From Rhizoctonia solani (taxonomy: Eukaryota > Basidiomycota > Agaricomycetes > Cantharellales > Ceratobasidiaceae): a stretch of DNA of 64,000 bases. The stretch is taken from positions 1,612,001 to 1,676,000 of the forward strand of contig NC_057379.1 of the NCBI RefSeq assembly GCF_016906535.1. The letters are read 5' to 3'. The translations under genes and the position numbers were made by a program. The notes beneath the pieces were generated by a model that saw only the letters and a program-made list of their open reading frames with translations, did no database searches and was not told the origin of the DNA. Below, piece by piece: positions 30,867-41,236 of this stretch (its first letter is position 1; each line of letters opens with the position of its first letter).

Positions 30867-32555
30867 ATGAACGCTAATACTAGCCCCATGGACGCCATTG
30901 CCGGTGCGGAAGATGTCACGGAAACCAGCTATGGCGCAACGTCGGTCCAAACCCAAACCAAGTGGACTGGTGTGGCAGCGATCAACAGACTTCCTCCCGA
31001 GATTCTGATTCGCATATTCGAATACTGCCACTACCTATGGCGTTCCATGTCCATCAAGAAGGAACGCGCCGATTCGCCCGCGGTCTGGGATCGCAGCATT
31101 CGAGCTCTCATGGACCTCGGATATCCCGAGACACTCTCCCACGTCTGTACTCTCTGGCGCGACATTGCCCTCTCGACGCCCACACTCTGGTCTTACCTCG
31201 ATCTCTTTACGCTTGGCCAGTCGGCCCAGACGTTCACGGATCGTGGTTCCGCGTTTATCCCGCGAGCGCAGAACCAGGAGCTTATACTCCGTGTTCGACT
31301 ACGTCATGACGGAGCCGGACCCCCGCCCAACGCCAGCACCGATACAGCGAAAGGCTTTTGCGGTTCCGTAGCCCCGCGACTCAGGTCCCTATTGATCGAC
31401 AACCACGGCGTGAGCGATAGCGCACTCTTCACATCTCTCATCCAAGCCACACTCCCCAACACCACACCAGGCACGCTTCTCAACCTGTTCATCAAAGACT
31501 ACGGCCCACGCTCGATCCCCAGTCAGACGCACAACCCAGATGGACTGGCCGGATGGGAACTCCCCTCGCCCGACACATGCGGTGTGTCCCCAGAGCTGTT
31601 CGACTCGATTTTGCGCCCAATCAAATCGTTGCGCCTCGGGAGTTATTTCTTTCCTTGGTCCAGTCCGGCTTACCATGGCCTCGTCGAGCTTCATTTGTTG
31701 TTCACCCGACCCAGGCGTGGTCATCGTCCTTATGTCCACGTTCACAAACTTAGAGACATGCTCCTCGCTTCTCCCGGACTCCGGATACTGCACATCAACA
31801 TCACCGTCGTCGGCAAAGACGATCTCCCGGGTCTACCGCCCGTTCCTCTGCCCGAACTAGAAGAACTCAATCTACGGGGCATGTCCCGCGGCGTATACGA
31901 CACCGTCCTTCCGCTATTATCACCCGGGAAATCAACCCCACTGCAATTCACGTTTCAGACGGAACAACAAGTCAACGCACGGCTGTACTGCCCTACCGTT
32001 CGGTCGTTCCTTAAACGCGCGAACGTGACGAGTTTGTATGTCCTTGGTCGGTCGTCGTTTGATCAGCGTTTGTCGCTCGAGGAGCTCCTGGCCGAGTCGC
32101 CGAGGGGTCTACGCACACTCGGCATCGAGCGATTACAGATCCTCGCACCGTCGATGGATGAGACTCGGGATGTGCGCTATGAAGAAGGGCTGCATCACGT
32201 ATCCCGACTGTACATCCGGAAATGCGTCATTGATGTGGACGCGTTTAAATCTCTCGTCGGGATGTTCGATCTCGACATGCTCAAACTGCACAAACCCGAG
32301 TTCCGGGACAGGTCACACGAAACCAGTCCTACCACCACTACCACCACTACCACCACTACCACCAATATAGGCGCCATGCAGGAAATAAACAAGATGGGTC
32401 CGAGGAGCGTCAAGTGGGTCCGGTCGTCGCGTGACATGGAGCTCTGGGACGCTTGGGAGGTCGAGTATGATGATGATGGGGATGGGGATGGTGGTGAGGA
32501 TGGTGTGTTGTGCGAGATGTGTAGTGCGTTGCAGGTGTCGCCCAGTGCCCGCTGA
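30867..32555 (+). CDS. F-box protein with leucine-rich region, intact paralogue
   Basis: Single exon, 562 residues. ATG at 30867 is chosen because the frame upstream has only a GTG. The F-box lies near residues 43-115 (Leu-Pro-Pro-Glu-Ile-Leu-Ile-Arg-Ile-Phe, then Leu-Ser-His-Val-Cys-Thr-Leu-Trp-Arg). A leucine-rich, LRR-like body follows to about residue 490. F-box proteins of this kind are substrate adaptors of SCF ubiquitin ligases. Near 32323-32363 an ACC/ACT repeat encodes a run of 13 or so Thr, and near 32466-32505 an Asp/Gly-rich acidic stretch follows. Neither is in the paralogue, which ends just before. It lies 258 bp after derlin 2 on the same strand. The body is CpG-rich, in contrast to the nearby transposons. 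Confidence 0.92.
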   Translation: MNANTSPMDAIAGAEDVTETSYGATSVQTQTKWTGVAAINRLPPEILIRIFEYCHYLWRSMSIKKERADSPAVWDRSIRALMDLGYPETLSHVCTLWRDIALSTPTLWSYLDLFTLGQSAQTFTDRGSAFIPRAQNQELILRVRLRHDGAGPPPNASTDTAKGFCGSVAPRLRSLLIDNHGVSDSALFTSLIQATLPNTTPGTLLNLFIKDYGPRSIPSQTHNPDGLAGWELPSPDTCGVSPELFDSILRPIKSLRLGSYFFPWSSPAYHGLVELHLLFTRPRRGHRPYVHVHKLRDMLLASPGLRILHINITVVGKDDLPGLPPVPLPELEELNLRGMSRGVYDTVLPLLSPGKSTPLQFTFQTEQQVNARLYCPTVRSFLKRANVTSLYVLGRSSFDQRLSLEELLAESPRGLRTLGIERLQILAPSMDETRDVRYEEGLHHVSRLYIRKCVIDVDAFKSLVGMFDLDMLKLHKPEFRDRSHETSPTTTTTTTTTTTNIGAMQEINKMGPRSVKWVRSSRDMELWDAWEVEYDDDGDGDGGEDGVLCEMCSALQVSPSAR

Positions 32556-33904
32556 GGTTTATATGTATGTTTTATAATTATTGTATTTTTAGTTGTACAT
32601 TGTATGCATTTAGGATATGTATCACAAGTTAGAGAGTCTGCGCAGCCGTTGTAAACGCTACATTCTATCACACTATGACAGTAACGCCCCCTAATCCAAA
32701 TCCCGAGCAAGTTTTCTTTCAGCGAGGCGTTGTGAGAATTTTAAAGAGCAGCTGGAGCAGTGTGGCCAAAGTCGAAGACTAAAAAAAAAATCGACGGTTC
32801 CAGCATGACCAAAATTTTCACTTTAGACGTCTCTCCGTCATGCACTGGATGGGTAGTACCGCCATATCTAGACATATAAACAGACAATGGCGCAATAAGA
32901 CAAAAGATAAGAAAGATATCCCCGTTGGTGATAAGAACTTGTAAAAATCCACATGCAAAAGCATCGAGAACATGTTGCAGAGACACATTTCTACTCCCCC
33001 CATGTGCATATGCATGTGGGTCTATTTACCCCACCTTGCTACTACACTTGCCGTGAAACGTGAAATTGGAACTTGGTCATATGGGACCCGGGACCGGGTA
33101 ACCCCATACGACCTTCCCCCTCTGCCCCTCCCCAACGAAACTGAGGCTCGTGGCCATGGATCGGCGATAAGCGAGCAAGTGAGAAGGGAGGGGAAGGGGT
33201 GGGGTAAATGGGTGCCAGCTGCATGCAGGGTCCGGACCCACTGAGAATCTGCCAGGGGAGGAAATTAAACGGAATGGAATAGAGAGAGCATGATCGTGAT
33301 CGTGATCGGTAAAATTAAAACTCCCGATTCCGTTTTTCTGGATCCCTATCCTCATATGGATATGTTTCAATCGATAATAGAGATCTGGATAGTCTTTAGT
33401 GGTGTGCGTGTTTTGCCATGTACGTGTGGTGGTTGAAGGTATGGAGTAGGGTGGATGTCCCTCCCTTTCTCACCGGCAGTGCAAAGATAATTCAATCCTG
33501 TTTCGAGCTTAGAGAATCCCCCGCTGGACCACGAAAATGTTGTAGTGTGTGACGACGTGTGAAATCTCGGGAGGGGTTGTTGGGTTCCGGTGACTAAATT
33601 AAACGAGGCATGCTGTACAAGCTCAAGTGTTCTTGACGATAATATGTCTATAGCTATCCCCTTGGTGACGTTTTTAAATCGGAAACAAGATCGCTTGGTC
33701 ACTAGCGGGGCTCAAGTTTATGAAATTACAACTGGGCCTCGGGAACGACTAAATGTCGAGCCGACAACAGCATACACCCAGCTCAGAGAACGGATTATAT
33801 CAAGGGTCCTTGGAGAGGACAAGCTTACGACCTGAACATACGGTGATATTTTATTGAAAGGGAAATACATTGCCAGGAAATTATATCCCAGGATACAGGG
33901 GAAC
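32556..33904. other. Intergenic, no supported gene
   Basis: Holds the 3' flank of the F-box gene and the 3' flank of pectin lyase D (convergent). Small frames at 32741-33015 and 33367-33702 lack motifs. A short GATCGT repeat (three units, about 33293-33308) is the only local repeat noticed. Confidence 0.45.
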
Positions 33905-35993
33905 CTAGTTCACCTTGCCAGTACCCGCATTGGCCAACACGTAAGAAGCAACAGTCGAGGGATCCATGATCGATGCGCTCTTGACGGTGGACTGGAACCA
34001 AAAAAAAATATAGCATTAGAACCGGGACCAGTGAGAATTGCGCATATATGTACTCACAGCGGTAAACTGGGATACGATCGAGTTCTTGGCCGTGTTGGTC
34101 AGCGCTCCAGATCCGCCAGCGCTAGCAGTCGACGGGTTAGTTAGGGCTCTCGTTTTTTTCTCTCCGGCTGGATGCACTTACAGCGAGTTCAGCACACACT
34201 TCCTGCCGAGGTTAGAAGTGCATTGATCGGCCATTGAGCTGGAGGTGGGAGCAAAGACGGCGCCGTTTGTATTTCCGGTCGAGGGGGTCTTGACCTAGAT
34301 ACATGTATCGTAGTAAGCCACTCTCCGTCTCAGCCATCGCCTGTGCCGTACCTTGTTGAAGTAGTTGCCTTCAGCCAGCACTGTGCCTCCGACATCAGCA
34401 TCCAGAGCATGGCCGGTGATATCGTTGAAGTAGCTGCATCCTAGTTTAGCATTGTGCTTGGCTATATGTAGCCATGGCTTACTTGTTGTACATGTGCATC
34501 AGCTCTGTAGCACATCTGATCAGCATACACCCCGACCATTCATAGCACTGCCACTCACGCTTGTTTCCAGAGGTACCGCCGATATGAGGACCACGCCCAC
34601 TGAAGATGCCGTCGGTGAGATTTACTCAAGACAATATACCTGGTACTCACGATGTATAGTATAAGCTATGAATAGGATGGTTAGATCTAGTGAGGTGTAT
34701 AGCGATAGTGGCACGTACTGGTTGCGTGCAAATGTGATCTGATCGTTCTTGCCGAGCAGGAGGAAAGCCCAGTAGTGGTGCTCTGGTCATAATCAGCACG
34801 CCGCGAAGCGATGTTATCAAATAGGAAGACTTACGGTCACAGCCGGTGCTAAATTCGAAGCGGAATAGATGAGTGACAAGTTATGTGATTGATTGTATAC
34901 TTACGACCAGGTCCTATGAAAGAGAGTGCGTTGGTAAGCTCTCAAAGGTCTAGGCCGAAACGGTGACTTACGACTGTCCGTCAAAGTAGTTGTTGGAGAT
35001 TGTGACCTTGGTGTTTGGCTCGAAGTGCTACGTTATGATTGTATGAGCCCGCTGTCTCCAGAAGGAAGAATGTAATAAATTACCGAGACGATAAACTGCC
35101 GCCCAACGCTTTTAAACTGGGTCGCACATGTTAATATGAGAAAGCGGTACTATGATATTCCTTTCCACTCACGTAGTTGTGATCGATCTGGTTTGAAGCG
35201 ATCGTTAGCTACCGAGCAGTGCAGACTAGCGGTGGTAGACCTACCCAAACATTGGTTGCACCGGAAAGGTCAATAGCATCGCCACCCCAGACATATTGGG
35301 GGTTAAGGTCCGAGATCCTGATATTTTGGATGATAACATTGCTGACGCCCTGCAGTTTCAACCCCTTCCCTTTGCTAATATATAATAGAGAGTTAAAAGT
35401 GTGGCCGGACTAGAACATAAAAGGACTAACATCCACCCGGAGGTACCTTTTCCAATGATGGACTTGTTCGACTTAACGAGGATACCAGCAGTGCCAGCCT
35501 TCTTCCATGTTGCAGTGGACTACACGATCAGGGTAAACTCGTGCGCACAAGGGTCATTCTATCTTTTGAAAACTCACAGAAGCACTGGATCCACATCCGC
35601 TGCCTGTGTCGATCGAAAGTTGAGGGTTAGGTGAGCAAGTGAACGACTTGCATACTTTGCCAGTGATAGATCCCTAGCATATGTGTATGCAGTAAGTGAT
35701 CATACATAGATTGAGACAAAAGCACCCACCTCGGTGTCAGTAAAGTCATATGTGCGATCCAACAGAATGTTGCGAGTAACGTTGTCTTCCAGCCTATACA
35801 CAAGCTGTTAGATCATATCTCAGTTCAGCTCAGGCGTAGCTCACCAGCTCTTGAGCTGTGCAGCGGACGTAGGGACCGCCTGAGCAGCGCCGTTGCCTCC
35901 CGTGGTACCGGTGGCGAAGCCGAAAGGGCTACCAACGGCCGCAACGTTCTTTGCAGCAAGGAGCGCGATGGCCAATGATGTGATGCTGATCAT
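33905..35993 (-). CDS. Pectin lyase D (polysaccharide lyase family 1)
   Basis: Secreted pectin lyase-type enzyme. The start at 35993 opens the signal peptide Met-Ile-Ser-Ile-Thr-Ser-Leu-Ala and the mature [10 protein letters not shown]. Motifs on the minus strand include [11 protein letters not shown] (near 35290), a Cys-rich segment near 35650 and a Ser-Gly-Arg-Gly-Pro-type active-site segment near 34590. It ends Gly-Lys-Val-Asn. Many introns of about 50-60 bp are present. Its exon 1 and intron 1 are nearly identical to those of gene E, which lies 2.4 kb away in the opposite orientation; other parts are closer to gene C. No broken frame was noticed. Confidence 0.9.
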
Positions 35994-38423
35994 ACTCAAT
36001 GGAGATATAAACGTGATAAAAGATATTGAATAGACTTGATATGAAAGGAAAGTTGTGAACAGACAGTTTCCACTGGTGGATGTTATATATCCTATGCGTG
36101 CACCGCAAAATACTAGACTGCTGGCTCAGAGCGAGGCCGGCCGCGCTTTCCCTTGATCAACTACTTCGAGTTCATCCCGTGCAAGTTCACGACGTAGTCA
36201 TACACTTAGAGCTGATGTGACAGGTATACACCAAGACGAGCAAATTCCTGATCCCGAAGATGATGGCAGGGTGCGTTCAGATCTAGAGAAGTCAGGGATG
36301 ATTGCCAATTAGCCTTCTTTGGTCTGGTTTGTTTCGGGTTTACGAGATGCACTCCAAATCAGGAAAAAACTTGAATCGGCGGGTGATGGTATTTTGCTTG
36401 CCAATGACCTTGGTCATGAAAATGTCACGTACAAGGGCTGATGTGTATCTTCAAATACCTGCCTTCGTCTCAGCAGGACATCCATGCATTATTTCTAACG
36501 GAAGCTGACTGAGTGCTAGTCCGCTGTATCAGCCTTCGTCGATCGATAACAATATCTCCTCTTCATCCAATTTCAGCTCAAATATGGCTTGGCATAGCAT
36601 TACAATTTCTCATAAAAGCTAATTGACACCTATTTCATAGGTAACTTGCACCCCAGGCAACGGTCCACGGTAACAGTCTGATCATCTTCGAATTCGAAGC
36701 GCGCTTGACGACCACTTTAATTGAAATTCAAGCAAGCCTAGTTCCACGCATTCCAAAATGAGGGCATGCGCGAAAAAGACTTCCTGCAAGCAATGAGCTT
36801 GAATCAGTCCGATATACCGATAGAATCGTAACCCACACACCTTTTTGCACATTCTATCCCTTCCTAATCAAGATATGGGGACGGATACGTAATTATATGG
36901 AAAGGCACCGTTGAATTCTAACATAATCCCTGTTCCTCGGATGAACACATGCCGTACAGAATCCTCATATTTAACTTCGGAAATACACTAGTGTTTTCTA
37001 AGGCACATAACGCTAGTGCCTTTGAGCAGAGTTTCTTGTAGGGTTGTGCATGCCTCGCTCGATGCGCAGTTCTTGATAGGTGCGTTATTCAGGAATCGAG
37101 CTTCCGGCATTAATGAATTGATAAAATCCAATATCTACTAAAGCTATCCAATCTGCTAATTCGTGATTGATTTCGGTCCTATCCCTATCCGCTTCGTTCG
37201 CCGGCATTTAGTCATATATCTTTGTTCCCAACGGCCAACCTGAATAAGCTGTTTGTAGGTTTTACGGTATCCAGCTGACTCATCTTCAGCTCATAGAGTT
37301 TACGTCGACACGTATACGGAGCTTTGAAGTGCCGACTCGCGAACAAGGGTCTATTAAGTTGGACTGGTGAGACCCGTGATCCAGAAAGCATCTCCCACAT
37401 GGGGCGCCGAATCATAATCATATATATCCTTCGACGACACTATTCTGGCAAATAAGCCTACCCTCGAACGCGCGTAGAGTAGTGCTTATCGAGCTTGTTA
37501 GAAAGCCGGCGCGGCCGTTCTAGATTTCACAAATACGTTGAGTTGTAAGCTATCTGACAACAAGGGAAATTCGAAGCTCCATCCGATGCTGCAAGAGCGG
37601 CATGTGCATACGTATATTGGAAATCTCAAACTTGACAAAGTCATACATGTCTTTATCGCAATTGTTTACTTGACGTGGCTGGATTTGCAGAAATTTTCAT
37701 GGGCTCTCAAATTGACAGAGGCAATTTCAGTATGGTTTGTTGTAAGTTCAATAGTCGAATATTTTCCTCGCGTATCATACCGCATGATAATTGTCATGAT
37801 TTGGCTCACGTGTTCTTTAATTGTCTACAAACAGTAACATCCCCGAGTAATTCCCGAATACTTCCTGACGGTTGACTGTGCAGAGATAGCAGGCAAATAT
37901 TGGAAGTGTCATAGTGACTTGTAATTGGTAGTGGGAGTCGAATTGTTAACGTACTCTTGTAACCGGGCGCGCGTACCCTAGCTCGGATGGCAGGCGATTG
38001 GAAGGTACCTGGATCAACAAGGCGCCGCAGTAATTCAGTTATGAGATAGTGTGCTTGCCCCGTTGGGGGACTCATCTCTCAGCTTCGGAGTAGGTGCAGT
38101 CAATTATGGAAGATAATGAACAAACACTCCTGACTTCTCTGACTTCTCGTTTCGTCTTCGAATTCAGAGTTTCCCCATTCAAGAAATAGATATGAATGAT
38201 CACATGCTCTGAGGTTCTAACCATATGCCTAACTAGAAAATGTGTGCCGAGCACGAAGATGAAGCAATTCATCAAGGAAAAGCGCGCCCGGTCTCACTTC
38301 AAGTAATTAAGCCAATATTGAACAATTTATGCGCCTAGAGTATATAAACACTAACCGTATTGTACTGTTGCTTTACGACTACCGAACTCAATAGCTTCTA
38401 CCAAGTCTATCTCTTTATACAAT
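35994..38423. promoter_or_regulatory. Divergent intergenic region between pectin lyases D and E
   Basis: 2.4 kb with no supported gene. TATA-like boxes lie near 36082-36088 (minus, for D) and 38341-38347 (plus, for E). Short frames at 36302-36508, 37212-37421 and 37538-37875 lack motifs. The two genes are divergent, so shared control is possible but not shown. Confidence 0.5.
38341..38347 (+). promoter_or_regulatory. TATA-like box of pectin lyase E
   Basis: TATATAA, 77 bp before the start codon at 38424, followed by a pyrimidine-rich leader. Confidence 0.6.
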
Positions 38424-40571
38424 ATGATCACCATCACATCGTTGGCTGTTGCTCTCATCGCTGCAAAGAACGTTGCGGCCGTTGGTAGCCCTTTTGGCTT
38501 CGCCACCGGTACCACGGGAGGCAACGGCGCTGCTCAGGCGGTCCCTACGTCCGCTGCACAGCTCAAGAGCTGGTGAGCTACGCCTGAGCTGAGCTGAGAT
38601 ATGATCTAACAGCATGTGTATAGGCTAGAAGACAACGTTACTCGCAACATTCTGTTGGATCGCACATATGACTTTACTGACACCGAGGTGGGTGCTTTTG
38701 TCTCAATCCATGATACACGCATGATCACTCACTGCATATACATACACTAGGGGTCCATCACTGGCACAGTTTGCAAGTCATGGAATTGCTCACCTAATCC
38801 GCAGTACACGATCGACACAGGAAGTGGATGTGGATCAAGTCCTGCCGTAAGTATACAAATATATAACAGCCATTGCGTACAGGAGCTTACCCCGATCGTA
38901 CAGTCCACTGCAACTTGGAAGAAAGCGGGCACTGCTGGCATCAACGTCAAATCGAACAAAACGATTCTCGGAAAAGGCACCTCTGGATGGATGTAAGTCT
39001 GCCTTTATTGCACTTTACCAAATGCTTCTAGTTGACTTTGAACTACTAGTAAAGGAAAGGGATTGAGGTTGAGTGGCGTCAGCAACGTTATTATCCAAAA
39101 CATTCGCATCTCGGATCTTAATCCTCAGTATGTCTGGGGAGGCGATGCCCTGCATATTGAAAACGCCAGTAAGGTCTGGGTAAGTATAATTAGATCTCTT
39201 AGTCTGTTCCAAAAATGAATCTAATTAATAATAATACAGGTTGATCATAACTATGTATGTTCCTACCAGCCAAAAAAAACTCTGATCATTATTGATGATC
39301 AATATACACACTTGGAGCGCATAGTTCAAGAATACTGGTCGCCAGTTCATAGTCACTGTAAGAAACCCTTCAAAGCCACCGCTGGACCAACGAAGCTTAG
39401 CTAACGATCATGATGTGCAGGGCTTTGGTGCCGCAAAGCAGGTCACCATCTCCAACAATTATTTTGATGGTCAATCGTGAGTTTTATTCCTCAATCAAAT
39501 CTCAATTATATAGTAGTGTGATGCTAACGCACCAATTTATTAGTACTTACTCGTAAGTCCAGTACAGTAAAACTGTAAGAGGTTTTGACACGTCCGCGCT
39601 TTGAACGTAGGACCGGCTGTGACCGTATGTTATATCCAATAAACAACCCATGAACCACCAAGCTGATATCGGAATATTCACTCAGAACATCACTATTGGG
39701 CCCTCTTGTTTGCTGGAAACGGAGACCAGATTACGTTTGCTCGTAATTAGTAAGTGAGCAAAACAACCATAAGACAGTGGAGCTTACAAATTATATAAAG
39801 TCTATACTACACTGCGTAAGTATCAAGGGTTTGAAAGTCGCGACATAGATGTGTTTACACGCCGATACGTTTACAGTGGACGTGGACCCCATATTGGGGG
39901 CTTAGATGGATACTCTCGTAAGTATCAAGTATTATATGTATGAATCATCATAGCATATATTGACTTCTTTTCCAATGCTAGTAACCTTACACATGTACAA
40001 CAAGTGAGATCGACCTCAAATATCCCCGCTCTGGCCGTGACTAACATAAATTTAACCTAGCTACTTCAACGAAATTGCCGGCCATGCTATCGACCCCGAT
40101 ACTGGTTCCAAGATCTTAGTGGAGGGCAACTACTTCAACAAGGTATTTATACTTCTGTATGAGGGTGATCGGCTGTCCAAACTCCGGATATCTCAGGTTA
40201 AGACGCCAGCTACTGGAAACACAAAAGGAGCCGCCTTTGCTCCCACCTCGGCCTCTATGAATTCTCAATGTTCTGGAACTCTGGGCAGGAATTGTGTATC
40301 GAACACTCTGTAAGCCAATTCCAACCCATAAGGAATCTCTTGGACTAAACCAGTACCTCAAGGGCGGGTGGATCAGGTGCCCTGACTAACACTGGCAGCA
40401 CCGGCATTCTCAGCGCATTCACTGCGGTGAGTTCTGGGTATTAGCTTTGATTTGAGGGTTATCCTGATTTTGGTTTTAAATTAGTCCGTCGTCAAGAGTG
40501 CTTCGATCTTGGACCCCGGACAGGTCCCGTCTGTCGTCACGGCTAATGCTGGGCTCGGAAAGGTCAATTAA
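38424..40571 (+). CDS. Pectin lyase E (polysaccharide lyase family 1)
   Basis: Secreted pectin lyase-type enzyme, traced exon by exon. Signal peptide from Met-Ile-Thr-Ile-Thr-Ser-Leu, then [26 protein letters not shown] (about 38970). Next are [11 protein letters not shown] (about 39118-39150), Val-Asp-His-Asn-Tyr and Asn-Thr-Gly-Arg-Gln-Phe-Ile-Val. A 9-nt microexon lies at 39542-39550 (acceptor TTATTAG, donor GTAAGT). His-His-Tyr-Trp-Ala-Leu-Leu (about 39690) and Ala-Gly-Arg-Gly-Pro-His-Ile-Gly-Gly (about 39878) follow. The family usually has Ser-Gly-Arg where this has Ala-Gly-Arg; the catalytic Arg is kept. It ends Gly-Lys-Val-Asn. Frames stay open across about 15 introns. Confidence 0.92.
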
Positions 40572-41236
40572 TGTGCTATCACATAGTCATGGATGTTACA
40601 CGCTGTAGCAGCTTGACGAATACAACATGACCATATGCGCGTATAGTATCATTTGACATACCACCCAGCATTTCCATGAGGAATCGACGGACTTCCAAAT
40701 ACCGGCTCTATTCTGCACTTGATGCTAAGTTAATCCACACAATGCAATCGTATGCACGAGAATTAGTCGGCGTGGGACTCAACAGATGCTTCAGCAAGCC
40801 TTATCTTCATATCTCCATTTGACATGATCTCGGCAAAGTCGATGAAACATTCCCTGCATCTGAAACCGAAGACAAGTAATTTGAGGCTCTTCTGGTATTC
40901 CTCATATGAGCAGATCACCAATTAGGTACAGCCATGTGCCGCATCATTTAACATTCTTAATTGACCGCTTGATGATTAATCGAAGAAACTTACCTCGTGG
41001 ATAGTGTTCCGGGATGGGCCATGTGGACCCATAAACTTACGTGAAATTTGCCGAAGCCCAAGAGCACATCGCCAGCAGTCGAACGTGGGCCTACTCACAT
41101 GTGTTATACAAGATGCTTCTGTTTCAGACAACAGGAATGTTTGGTATTGTTAGTGCCGCGAGAGTATATGACTGCCTATTATAAAGAGGACATAAGAGCA
41201 GATCCTCTTCTCCATTCAAACCATATCTTAACAACT
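40572..41236. other. Intergenic between pectin lyases E and F
   Basis: No gene recognised. An open frame starting at 41048 simply extends upstream of the pectin lyase F start in the same frame. A TATA-like TATTATAAAG lies near 41175-41185, about 55 bp before the F start codon. Confidence 0.5.

Noticed and set aside
41048..41236. Upstream start for pectin lyase F at 41048
   Set aside because: The signal peptide homologous to the other copies starts at 41237, and the extra upstream residues would bury it.
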